Origin: an uncultured bacterium
GTDB taxonomy: Bacteria > Patescibacteria > JAEDAM01 > Absconditabacterales > Absconditicoccaceae
Direction of reading: 5' to 3'
Assembly (NCBI GenBank): GCA_937950065.1
Contig: CALFEN010000222.1
Span: 1-25,637 of the forward strand
DNA: 25,637 nucleotides
The number at the start of each line of letters is the position of its first letter. The first letter of the stretch is position 1. This document shows, one piece after another, positions 15,612 through 25,628 of the stretch. Position numbers and translations under genes: made by a program. The notes below the pieces were generated by a model. It did not search any database. It worked only from the letters and a program-made list of their open reading frames with translations, and had not been told where the DNA came from.

Positions 15612-17591
15612 TTAAGAACCGAATTCAGTATCTTTGAGAGTTTTTAAATCCGGAGCTCATCATGCGTAATTGGTACCACTTACTTCATCTGGATCATTAA
15701 AATTTTTAACTTCCCCCTTCAAGGCTTTATTTATAAATCATCTAAGCCTTTCATGTTTAGAAAGTATCTCATCCAAACTTTTAGCATTTTGCATCTCTTC
15801 TTTTGAGAGCCCGAGGAAATCCCTTATATAAGAAGATCATTTATCACTTTTTATCCACTGATTAAAGATAGCATCTCTAAATGCAGAACTCCTTGTAAGA
15901 GTTTGAGGCGATTTTTTAAGACTTTTTTGAAGATCATTAAACAATATACCAGTATAAGATCTTTGATCTGCTCATTGTAAATCTGACCTCATTTGCTGCA
16001 TGTCTCCTGCATTTAGATCCTGCATTCAGTTAGGCAATTTAGATTCTATAAGCTGCTGTAATCTACCTGCTTGTCAAGATTGTATATCCCTAGACGTATA
16101 TTGTTCTATTCATTCATAAGCTCTTTTTAAGGATCACATCGCCACTCATCACGGCAATATAGGAGCCGCCATCACGAGTCATCTCGTAAAATTAAATGCA
16201 CTATCTGCAAATCACCTTGTGATTTCCGTGGTATGGAATCATACTCTAAGCACTCACCACATAAGCACTATGGTAAACAGTGCCAATATAAGATACCCAA
16301 GTCATCACCCAAGAATTTCTCATGCATTTTTTACTATACTTCATTTAATAGTTACTCTATCATCTCCACCAACGCTTATAGTTCCACCGTTTCATTCAGC
16401 ATTTTTTATTTCGATAAATTTTTTGACCTCATCATTTGACTTGCTTCACAACTGGTAAAAGACATTTGTAAGACCTAATATTAGTATAAAAGCTACTGAT
16501 AATGTTCACACCACTGCCACAGGTTGGAATACAAATCCTACAACGTTCTTTATATCAAAAATTTTTGAATGTTTTGATTTTATTTCAGACATCATCTTCC
16601 CTCCATTCTTGTCTCATCCAAATACATTAAATACCACTATAAACGGCGAGAATACTGCCCAAAGCCGTATGTAAAATACTCTCAAAACATTTACTATTGC
16701 AAGAATTATGATAGGCAAAACAAACATCAAAATTATTATAAATTCTATACAAGTTGTAATTGATAAGGATTTCGAAGAATCTTGAGTAGAATTTATAAAA
16801 TTATAATCATGAAATTTCATAACGGCATAACCAAGAAATATCAAAGGTCAATTCAAACTTTTATAATTCGGAGCTATCACGTCTTCTACTTCTTTGGTCG
16901 CGTCAATCTTTTTTTCAGAACAATTGGAAAAAGGAAGACCGTTTCTATTTGCTCCTTCATTGTAACTACATTCTTCAGGTATTTTTTTTATCATTGCTGA
17001 AAGAGTTGTTTTATAGTCTCATTCTTTTATCATTTTAGCCGGGATAGCAGCGACAGCAGCGGTTAATACGGTAGACAAATCTATCATTGCTCACAATAAA
17101 AACCAACTTGCCTGTATAAGCACTGCACTAAAAAGAATTTTAGGCATCAAATCTTTTACAACACTCATAGGCTCTCATTTAAAAAAGGTTTTGAGTATTG
17201 CGACAATAAATAAAAACGCCAGAGTATAATTTGCAAAACTTCTCATCATGTTCCACATTTTCCACAAATATGTATCCAAATGGAACAAACTTCCATATAC
17301 AAAATCATTATTCATAAGCTTACCAGCTACCATCGCAGGCACTACCCATGCCCAGGAAAGGATTTTTATTACACTGTCTACAAATTCAGCTGCGTTCTTA
17401 TATCATCATCAAGATTGTCATCAATTAGTCCCACTACCAGCCTGTGCAGCGTATACTCTGTCAGAAGACAAAACATTAAAATTAGTCACAGATATTTTAT
17501 AAAAACATACCAAAATCATGATAGCTGCCAAACTATATATAATTATTCTTTTTATAGATATATTTCCCAATAGTTTCAAGATTTTTTTCAT
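15612..17591 (-). CDS. VirB6/TrbL-like polytopic membrane protein, copy 1
   Basis: A 659-aa protein from ATG 17591 to TAA 15612 with many TGA glycines. After a signal-like helix (IIIYSLAAIMILVCFYKI) and a Gly-rich linker come several membrane helices: SWAWVVPAMVAGKLMNNDFVYG, TLAFLFIVAILKTFF, FSAVLIQASWFLLGAMIDLS, an extracytoplasmic loop with cysteines, then FIIILMFVLPIIILAIVNVLR and later pairs. The C-terminal 190 residues are hydrophilic and helical. Layout and size match the VirB6/TrbL-type channel components found in CPR genomes. It is a paralogue of the next gene upstream (17597-19942), sharing MNND-VYG--FHLDT, QASWFL-GA--DLST and other blocks. The genes are 5 bp apart. The transport role is inferred from the family. 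Confidence 0.82.
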
Positions 17592-17596
17592 AACTT

Positions 17597-19942
17597 TTAT
17601 TTAATTTGTAATTTACCGTCTTTTTCCTCTGCCTTAAATTTTTTAGCAGTATTTCATTTTATACTATATTCTTCAGCTCAAACTCTAATTCACATTTTTT
17701 GAGCTTCAGAACTTGTAATCCCTTCCAAGAATTTATTAAAGGAATTTAACTCTCCCTGATCTAGCCATACAGTTCTATAAGGAACAACTTGTTGAAGCTT
17801 GCCCTCTTTAAAAGAATAAACTACCTGATCATCTTTTACATAGTAATTATGATGTCCATCAACAGAAGTAAATTCTTTTGGTCAAGATCCTTTGACTCAT
17901 TCAAGGAATTCAGTATGTCATTTCTTTTGATCGTTTTGGTACGCCTTATCCAACTCATCAGGAATATTCACTTTTCCATTTACCAAATCTCTCCTAAAAT
18001 CTCAATCCTTTAACAATTCTTCTGTATTTTTAACATTATCTTTTCCATTATGAGATTGCTTAAATGCATCAATAACCGATTGCTTATTTTTATCCAGACC
18101 TCATGAATTTGCCTGTACAGCTTTAGCGGTCTTATTCCCATCTCCTGAACCTCCGACTCCACTTCATCATCAAGATCATCAACCTTTTTGAGAGTCAAAT
18201 AGATTCTGTAATTTAGGTTGTAGAGTCCTAGAAAAGTTTTCGGACTGAAACTTATCAGGAAGATTTCTAATATATCAAGCAGTCTGTTCCAAAGCTCAAA
18301 CACTAACACCTCCAGCTACAGGGAATATAGGAACAGATTTTGCCATTCATGTAGCAAATTTTTCTATCTTATCTACCACTCAAGCTGTCACTTTAGCACT
18401 CTTCAGTGCTGTAAATACGACAGTTCGCATCAATGCTATACCAAACATATTTACTATCAACCAACTTATCATATTAAAAAATACTGATGCTGATACATTA
18501 GTTTTAGGACTTGTTATACATATTTTATTTCATATTCATACTATAGACACACAAGATTTATTATTTGAAGATTCTTCTATTTTAAAACCGAGAGCTCCTG
18601 CTACTCAAGCAGAATCTGTCCCGCTAACAGTCTTTTTTGGTCAATTTATCAAAGCTGTCATAAATATAAGACTAATACTCATAGCAAAGACTGCCACAAC
18701 CGGCAAAAATATCATACCCAACACACTAGAAATATTTGTATTATCAGCCATTTTTCAACTACCCTTAAGTCATTTCATATCAAAAACATTTGCCAAAACA
18801 ATGATTGGAGAAAATCAAATAAAAAGCCACATTACAACTATCCTGATTACTAATACTATTGCAAATGCAAATAAAGGGACTATTAAGGCAAATGCTACAA
18901 AAACTTTGATCATAAATTCAAATCAAGCTGAATTTGTAGATTGATTACTGGAAGACACATTAAGACTTGCCATATTCAAAAGACTTGTATACAAAGTATA
19001 CATCACTCATATCATTCATTTTCATTTTTTGATAAGATCCTGCAAGGTAAGTGCTCAAGACCCCTTCAAGATAAAATCAGATTTCTCTTTGGCTTTGGAA
19101 TCTTTATCTACCTCTTCCTTACTGCTTCACTCTTTCACCAAAATCGCTGTACCAAAAGCTGGATGCGTATACACACAGTACTCCGTATATGTTCAGTCAG
19201 TAGATCAAGAACTTTTCATCCTTTTAAACTTTCAATCTTTATACTCACAAGCTGGGTAGTTCTTTCCACCTCCAGCATCATATGTAGTTACATTAAGGAC
19301 TTTGCCGCTAAGCTGCTGTCCATCTCACAAATCTATTTCTACTTTTGGCATAAGTACAGGTGAGTTTCCCAGATCGCTTCATGCTATCACCTTGAGGGGG
19401 AGCGCCCCAAACGCGTATGTCATGATAGTAGATAAATCTACCAACGCTCACATCAAAAACCAACTTGCCTGCACCAAAACTCATCATATCAAAAGTTTAG
19501 GTAAAAAAGCTTTTATTTTACTTTCGTCGTCTTTAAGCTTAAAAAAATACATCAAAATAGTTGCTATAAAAATGAATCATATAGCATAATTTGAAAAATT
19601 TCTCATCATCTGCCAAAATCACCATAACGCCGTATCCAAATGAAAAACTTTACCATAAACTAAATCATTATTCATACTAGCTCATGCTACAGCAAGTAAG
19701 GGCCACAAGGCTATATACATAGCCTTATTTATGGTTTCCAAAAATTCTACGAAGTTCTTTTCGTTTTGATTACTTTCTCATTGATCCGGTGTTGCCTTTC
19801 AACCAGACTCTTCTTTATCAGCATAAACTTTATCTATAGACCAAAACATACTTGGCATCATAAAAGGTTTTGCAAGTATGCTAAATATTATAAGTACCAC
19901 GCTCAAAATTCTTAAAATAGCTTTTGTTTTGGTTTTAATCAT
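17597..19942 (-). CDS. VirB6/TrbL-like polytopic membrane protein, copy 2
   Basis: A 781-aa protein from ATG 19942 to TAA 17597. It starts with a signal-like helix (AILRILSVVLIIFSILAKPFM) and repeats the paralogue's core: MNNDLVYGKVFHLDTALWGF, IGFIFIATILMYFFKL, LIGGVLVQASWFLMGALVDL and RIVVMWLFIGFSPIIVLANVF. A large extracytoplasmic loop of about 150 residues contains two cysteines. After the last helices is a Gly/Ser linker (KGGGSGGGSGVGGSGDGN) in which five glycines are TGA, then a 190-residue hydrophilic C-terminal domain rich in Asp and Lys. The C-terminus might act in the cytoplasm or be delivered. It heads a two-gene operon with its own promoter at 19977-20004. No VirB4-like ATPase is nearby. 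Confidence 0.82.
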
Positions 19943-19976
19943 TTTTTGTTTTTATATTTATAATTTTATCTAAATA

Positions 19977-20004
19977 ATTATAAACAAAAAATTTTATTTT
20001 GCAA
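19977..20004 (-). promoter_or_regulatory. Promoter of the VirB6-like operon
   Basis: On the minus strand, -35 TTGCAA (20004-19999), 16-bp spacer, -10 TATAAT (19982-19977). It fits tightly into the 64-bp gap after the phosphoesterase gene and starts about 27 bases before the ATG at 19942. Confidence 0.6.
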
Positions 20005-20006
20005 AT

Positions 20007-21218
20007 TTAAATTATTTTCAAATCCTGAAGTTTTTTTATATATATATCAGGACTTTGAAACTTATTCAATATATATTGTTTTAGGAGATTTTTCCGGTCA
20101 GAAATATTCTTATTTATATTTTCTTTTGACATGTCCAGCATAGAAGAAATATTGTTTGTGTTGTCTATATATTTCTTTATCTTGATTTCTTTAGTATTTT
20201 GTATTATTTCAGGATCAAAAAACTTGTTTATATTTTCATAATCAAAATCCTGACATCTCAAATAAATAGTAATATCTTTGAGATTTGGCGGCACAAAGTC
20301 AGGTACGTTTAACTTGAAAGTGCCTTTTTGATAGTTTGATATATTTTCAATGAAAATATTTTTTAGTTTTTCCTGTATCTGCACAGCATCTATAGATCTG
20401 TCCAAATTCTGGTAATCCATAGAGATATAAGGATTTATATAATTCTGGTGCAAAGTGATTTTCAAGTTTTTAGGATCAAATTTATACAAAAACTTTAAAT
20501 CATTTTGTTCAATAGGCGATGTGTTCCATACTGATCACGTGCAAAAATAATTTTTGTGCACAAATCATTTATGCAAATGCCCAGACACGAAATACAAATT
20601 CTCATAATTATTCAAAAAAATATCGGAAAGTGCTATATCATTGTAATTAAATCTAGCAAACTGTCATGGGAACGAAGTGTTTACAAAATAGTAATGATGA
20701 AATACTATTAATTTTTCATTACTTTTTATATAGTTAAAAAGTATATTATTTATCACTCCAGAAAAAATTTCATTCTTATTTTTGGAATTTAAGAGCGGTT
20801 CAAAATTCGGATTTCTTTCGTCCAAAACATTTAAATTTATACCAAAATTAAAAGGCATAAACAAAATTTTTTGTCATTCAATTTCTATGAGTTCAGATTG
20901 TGTGATAAATTTTATCTTATTTTCAGTATGATTGTTTAGTATATCAAAAGATTTTTTAGCTTCCTCAAAAACAAAGGTTTCGCCTATCCAATCGTGATTT
21001 CCCGCAAGCACGTAAATATTTTTTCATTCAGCAAAAAAATCTAATAACATTTCAAATAAATCTAGAATAGATTTTCTGTCATAACTAAAATGATAAATAT
21101 AATCTCACAAAAAAACAATATTATTCTCCTCTGGATGAGCATTTACAAAATCTCTTATACTTGTAAGGATTTTATCTTTATACTTGGTATTGATATGTAT
21201 ATCTCCTATCAGTAGCAT
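20007..21218 (-). CDS. Calcineurin-like metallophosphoesterase
   Basis: A 403-aa protein from ATG 21218 to TAA 20007. The five metallophosphatase motifs are present: GDIH (Asp6, His8), FLGD (Gly38 is TGA, Asp39), GNHD (residues 73-76), a His pair in VFHHYYF, and SGHLHKG. The core resembles the Mre11/SbcD or UDP-sugar-hydrolase-type fold. The C-terminal 160 residues (after the phosphatase core) are helical and Lys/Asn-rich and do not match the SbcD capping domain that I know; no SbcC-like ATPase is adjacent. The substrate could be DNA, RNA or a nucleotide. Upstream lies a 171-bp gap (21219-21389) with AT-rich sequence and an inverted repeat ACAGAT/ATCTGT (21358-21384) but no promoter of the common form. 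Confidence 0.88.
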
Positions 21219-21389
21219 TTTTAAATTTTTAAATATTAAATCAAATTATAATCCGAAAGACAAAACCATAAAAACATTATAATAACAATCCGCAATTTAC
21301 GACCATAATATCTCTACAAAGATGAATAAGTTAAGATAGATAATTTTTGTAATCCAGACAGATATTATAAAAAAGGCAATCTGTATTCT

Positions 21390-21764
21390 CTAATTTTTTA
21401 TCATTTGCTCTATCTTCTCTTGTATGATATTCAAAAATTCCTCACTATTTGAATACTCACGTATATCATTTGAGATATATTTCAAAGACCCCGCAATTGC
21501 AAATCATTTTTTGTACAAACAAAGTATCGGTTTATCGTAGATATTCGCAAATCAAAGTTCTATACCCTGACCTGTAGCCGGATAAGAAACTTCAGCAATA
21601 AGCAAATCCACCGTTTTCAGTGTCTCTTTTGAATTAATTTTTGTTTCAGGCGTTTCATGAGGAAGGATAAATTCGTGCTCTTCCCGCAGTCCACTAGTTT
21701 TTATAGGAGTATAAATCTCTGTAACAAAATCATAATTTTTTAAATGACTAATTTGAATTTTCAT
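21390..21764 (-). CDS. Nucleoside 2-deoxyribosyltransferase/DNPH1-like protein
   Basis: A 124-aa protein from ATG 21764 to TAG 21390. The motif LLIAEVSYPATGQGIELGFA (residues about 53-72), with the ELG glycine encoded by TGA, is the active-site signature of the nucleoside 2-deoxyribosyltransferase and DNPH1 (RCL) family. It supplies the catalytic glutamate of GIELG and the aspartate/glutamate of AEVS. KPILCLYKKG follows as expected. These enzymes cleave or exchange the N-glycosidic bond of deoxynucleotides, acting in nucleotide salvage or sanitation. The N-terminus lacks the classic FxxGSI motif, so the exact activity is open. It has a promoter at 21795-21822. Confidence 0.85.
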
Positions 21765-21794
21765 ATTTTAAAAAATTTTTTGTAAAATAATTAT

Positions 21795-21822
21795 TTTATA
21801 GTTAAATTATCAAAGATTGCAA
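21795..21822 (-). promoter_or_regulatory. Promoter of the 2-deoxyribosyltransferase-like gene
   Basis: On the minus strand, -35 TTGCAA (21822-21817), 16-bp spacer, -10 TATAAA (21800-21795). It lies in the 215-bp divergent gap 21765-21979, which also carries TATAAT-like boxes on the plus strand (21866-21871, 21946-21951) without good partners. Confidence 0.55.
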
Positions 21823-21979
21823 AGAATTTTTTTATAATTTTTTATGGATAAAATATTCTTTGTAGTATAATTATTCTAACAATAGTGTATTTCAGGAGAA
21901 AAACAATCTATTGAAAAATAACAATAAATCTTTAATAATATTTATTATAATTTTTTTAATTTAAATATTTATCTATATC

Positions 21980-22795
21980 ATGAGAATATTCTTTTTCATT
22001 ACGATACTCATATTATTCTTATTCAATAACTGTCTAGCAGCTTATACCCCAACTCTACAGGATCAGAAGATGTTAACAAAAAGCTATAAAAAAATAGACA
22101 CTATCATCAAAAACGATCAAGATAAGGCAAAGCAGATAATGAATAAATCAAAAGAAATTTATTCAAGATATGAGGATTATACAAGGATGTATTTCATTTT
22201 CTCTTCTCTATACAATTATATCAACAGTCACAAAACACGATTATCTGAAATTCCAAAAAACAATGAATTGCTATCAAAAAAAGATTTTTTTGTAAAACAT
22301 TGAAGCGGACTTTCCGACAATCTCCCTTCAAACTGTTTTGAGAAAGTTGAAATTATTGATAAAATAGCTAAACAAGAAAATATACCCACAGCATTGATTA
22401 TAAGTATGTGGAAAATAGAACATAATTGTTTCTTTGATAATCCTGCAAACTGACATTGAATTTTTCAGTTATATTCCAAAAATTATGGAACTTGAGAAGT
22501 CACGGAAGATTGATTCAAGCAGCAAATATATGATTTTATAGCAATAACAAAATGAAAAGTAGCAGCGTATAATAAGAACAAAAAATATTGAACTTGAGAA
22601 TTAAATATTTATTATGATAAATTTGATATAGACAGCTTGAGGATTTTTGCATTTTTATATAACTGAATAAAAAAAGATCAGAATCCCTGGAACAGTTTTT
22701 ATGTAAACGGCAACATAAACCCCGATTACTCCTACAAAAAAGACTGATTTATCGTTACCTTTCTCAAAGCCCTCAAACGGGAAATCGAAAGATAA
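21980..22795 (+). CDS. SLT-like lytic transglycosylase, exported
   Basis: A 271-aa protein from ATG 21980 to TAA 22795. It has a signal peptide (MRIFFFITILILFLFNNCLA, with a Cys at position 18 that does not form a proper lipobox), then a charged helical region to about residue 110. The catalytic region follows: IPTALIISMWKIEHN with the likely catalytic Glu147, then NGHGIFQLY (residues 157-165), matching the GxGxxQ motif of SLT/LytG-type lysozyme-like transglycosylases. Both glycines are TGA. Such enzymes cut peptidoglycan between MurNAc and GlcNAc and are routinely coupled to secretion systems (VirB1 analogues). The next genes are VirB2-like, which supports that reading. The C-terminal tyrosine-rich part is typical for the fold. 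Confidence 0.85.
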
Positions 22796-22818
22796 ACTCT
22801 CCATAGACAAAAATACTC

Positions 22819-22846
22819 TTGATTTATAAAGAAATATTTATAAAAT
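22819..22846 (+). promoter_or_regulatory. Promoter before the VirB2-like gene at 22872
   Basis: -35 TTGATT (22819-22824), 16-bp spacer, -10 TAAAAT (22841-22846), in the 76-bp gap after the transglycosylase gene. AT-rich context lowers confidence. Confidence 0.4.
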
Positions 22847-22871
22847 TATAATACTTTAAATATTATAAAAT

Positions 22872-23318
22872 ATGATGGGATATTTAAAAAACTTATTGCT
22901 GATCATAGTCTTATTCATCGGTATAGTATGAAATTTTATCTTCGCAGAAGAATGATCATGGTGAGAATATGGGACAGATCCTGTACAAATAGTAGACAAT
23001 GTGAAAAGCAGTGCTTGAACTACCCCTACTACACTTGATCAAAGCTGATGAGAAGGCAGCGGCATCAAATGAACGCTTGAATTTGTACGTAGCAATATAT
23101 GACCTTATATTGACTGGTGAGTTTTTATAGGTCTTTCTCTATGAGTACTTCTGATAGTTTACAACGCCGTATTACTCGTTGCGTGACCTATCAAAGACTG
23201 AAATGTAAACAATGTAAAAACCAGAATAGTATATATAGCTATATGAATACTTGTCCTTACCTGATTTTATTTCATCATCAAGATGATAGGATCTTTGGTA
23301 AAAGGAGTTGTTTGATAA
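22872..23318 (+). CDS. VirB2/TrbC-like membrane protein
   Basis: A 148-aa protein from ATG 22872 to TAA 23318; the codon before the stop is TGA read as Gly. It has a signal peptide (LKNLLLIIVLFIGIVGNFIFA), a Gly/Ser/Thr-rich extracytoplasmic stretch, and two C-terminal membrane helices (DWGVFIGLSLGVLLIVYNAVLL and IVYIAIGILVLTGFYFIIK) joined by the loop VAGPIKDGNVNNVKTR. It has the same plan as the proteins at 5432 and 5915. It is 18 bp upstream of the larger multi-unit protein, so the two are co-transcribed, perhaps as minor and major subunits. A second possible start is the adjacent Met at codon 2. Confidence 0.8.
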
Positions 23319-23336
23319 TATAAATAAACATAAAAA

Positions 23337-24248
23337 ATGAAACATAAAAATTTATGACTTTTTCTGCTAGGACTTTTTAGCTTAATTTCGTTAAGTAATT
23401 TTGCTATGGCTGCTCCCAGCTTCAGTGACGTGACAAGCAACATAAACACATGGGACAATAATGATTTAACTATCAGCAAAGATAATACATTGGAAGAAAA
23501 CATAAAATCTTTATTTTACCCTTATCATGATTCTCCTTATTCATACAATCAGATATGGCAGGTTTTGAGGATAGCATGAGTATGAATTCTAATAATATTC
23601 TTGATACGGGCAGGAGCCTTATTTATACTATGAGCTTGAGATGAAGGTAAAGTAAAAAAAGCAAGAATGAACTTTATATATATTCTTTATTGAGCATTCT
23701 TATTTTTTGGTGCAACATGGATTCTCTGATCTGCGTTAAATGTAGGAAGGGTTCAGGGAACTTCCGAACTAATAGAAAACTTCCAAAATGAATGAATATT
23801 CCAGATACTAGCTTTTTTCAAAGGTTTCGCTTTCTTTGTAGCAATAGTGATGATAGCCTATTACTGATTTAGGATCATGCAGGCTTATGAAAATGAAGAA
23901 AAAATCAAAGAATGAAGAACTGGTATTATTAATGTTTTACTAGCTCTAGTATTTATCAGAGTGATAGATTATCTATATTATATAGCACAAGCATGAAACT
24001 TCAAAAATGATGCTTGAAACCTTATAATAAACATAAGTAAGGTTATGGGTTATATACTTTGAATATTGTTGGTAATATCTGTACTATATGCATGAACCTC
24101 ACTTGTGTTATCCAAGTGAAATCCTGAAAAACGAAAAAAAGCAAAATGAGCTATCCAAACGGTACTTATAGTCACTGTTTTGGTATTCTTATTCTTATTA
24201 ATTATACACCAAGTTTTGAGTGATATACAAGTCCAGACGCTAGATTAA
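23337..24248 (+). CDS. Membrane protein with three VirB2-like helix-pair units
   Basis: A 303-aa protein from ATG 23337 to TAA 24248. After a signal peptide (LLGLFSLISLSNFAMA) and about 60 exported residues, a two-helix VirB2-like unit appears three times: LIRAGALFILGAGDEGKVKKARMN with its helices (near residues 80-140), IAYYGFRIMQAYENEEKIKEGR (about 165-215), and VLYAGTSLVLSKGNPEKRKKAK (about 245-300). Each has helix, small-residue turn, charged loop with Glu/Asn-Glu/Pro-Lys, then helix. The last unit is the closest to the usual CPR VirB2-like sequence. Most single proteins in this family have one unit, so the fused arrangement is unusual. Six or seven membrane segments result. It follows the single-unit gene by 18 bp. 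Confidence 0.82.
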
Positions 24249-24272
24249 TATTTTAAAACCTAACCAAAAGAT

Positions 24273-25628
24273 ATGAAAAAATTTGTGCTTAACATATATT
24301 TCAAGTTGCTTGGATTTTTTGCAAAAATCTATATCAAAAGATTCAAACCAGAAATAATAGGGATTACATGAACCATTTGAAAAACCTCTGCCAGAATGAT
24401 AGTTCATCAGATATTAGAAAAATTTCTAGATAAAAAAATCTATACTTCTCCAAAAAATTTTAACGGAGAACTCTGAATGGTATTTTCTATCTTTTGTATA
24501 GAGAGTTATAATCCTACAGTACTTGGCCTTGTAAAGGCTTTTTTACAGATTTTATCCAAGACATTGTTTGGCAAAAAGCAATATGACATTATATTATTGG
24601 AATACGGTGTGGATCATATCTGAGAAATGGATTTTTTGATTAGCATAGTCAAACCAAATATCTGAATCTTTACCAAAATAGACAAAGTGCACTCACTACA
24701 GTTTGGAAATCCTGATATTACTGCACAGGAAAAATTTAAACTGATAAAAAATTCCAAAGAAATAGTCTTTTTAAATTATGACGATAGTTACTGTAGATCT
24801 ATTTATCCTGATATCAAAGTTGATAAATTTTACTATGACACAGCGTGAAACTGTTCGGATCAGCACGACCTCTGTGTCCAAAATAGTAAACTGATAAAAA
24901 AAGATAATAAAATCTGAACTGAATTTACATATACATGGAGAGGAAAAGAAAAAGCAAACATCAAAACAAACTTAATATGAGAAAGCAATATTTCCTATAT
25001 TTGCCTATGATTTAGCATATTAAGTATTTATACATACAAATATTTCAAAAAAGATTTTTTTCATACTCTAAGAAATATTGAAGTTGATTTTAAGTTACAG
25101 GCTGGCAGATTAAGTTTTTTTGATGGAACAAACGATTCTATAATAGTAGATTCCAGCTACAATTCTTCACCGTTGAGTATGAAAAGAACCATAGAGGATA
25201 TCTACAAGATAAAAAATGAGCTATATCCTGATTATAAACTATTATTGTGTTTGGGAGATATGAGAGAACTTGGAGATTTCACAGAACAGGAACATAGAAA
25301 TTTAGCCAAAACAATATTCAGCACAGCAGACAGTGTATTTCTTGTCAGAGAAAATATGCAAAGATTTACTTCTGATGAATTAATAAAAATGTGATATAAT
25401 AGTAAGAATATATATACTTTTGATAATTCAAAATTAGCATGACCAGAAATCCAAAAATTTATTAGTAAAGCTCCAGAAAAATATATTATACTTTTTAAAT
25501 GAGGACAAAATACCGTATTTCTGGAAGAAGCTATAAAATTCGTTCTAAAGAATCCAGAAGACATAAAACTACTGCCAAGACAAAGCGACTTTTGGCTAGC
25601 CAAAAAAGATAAATTCTTCGGGAAATAA
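24273..25628 (+). CDS. murF: UDP-N-acetylmuramoyl-tripeptide--D-alanyl-D-alanine ligase (MurF)
   Basis: A 451-aa Mur ligase from ATG 24273 to TAA 25628, which adds D-Ala-D-Ala to UDP-MurNAc-tripeptide in peptidoglycan synthesis. The ATP P-loop GITGTIGKTS is at residues 30-39, with both inner glycines encoded by TGA. LEYGVDHIGEMDFL and KPNIGIFTKID belong to the central domain. VDSSYNSSPLSMKR (about 288-303) and LCLGDMRELG (about 322-332) are the C-terminal MurF signatures. ILFKGGQNTVFLEEAIKF follows near the end. The first 25 residues are hydrophobic/basic instead of the usual N-terminal substrate domain, which is much reduced, so substrate details may differ (a MurE/MurT-like enzyme is the alternative). 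The stop overlaps a possible next start (TAATG at 25626-25630), cut by the window edge. Confidence 0.88.

Noticed and set aside
18941..19363. 140-codon plus-strand standard-code frame
   Set aside because: It is antisense to the VirB6-like gene, whose minus-strand frame is continuous with TGA=Gly and has family features.
25232..25603. 123-codon minus-strand standard-code frame
   Set aside because: Antisense shadow of murF.
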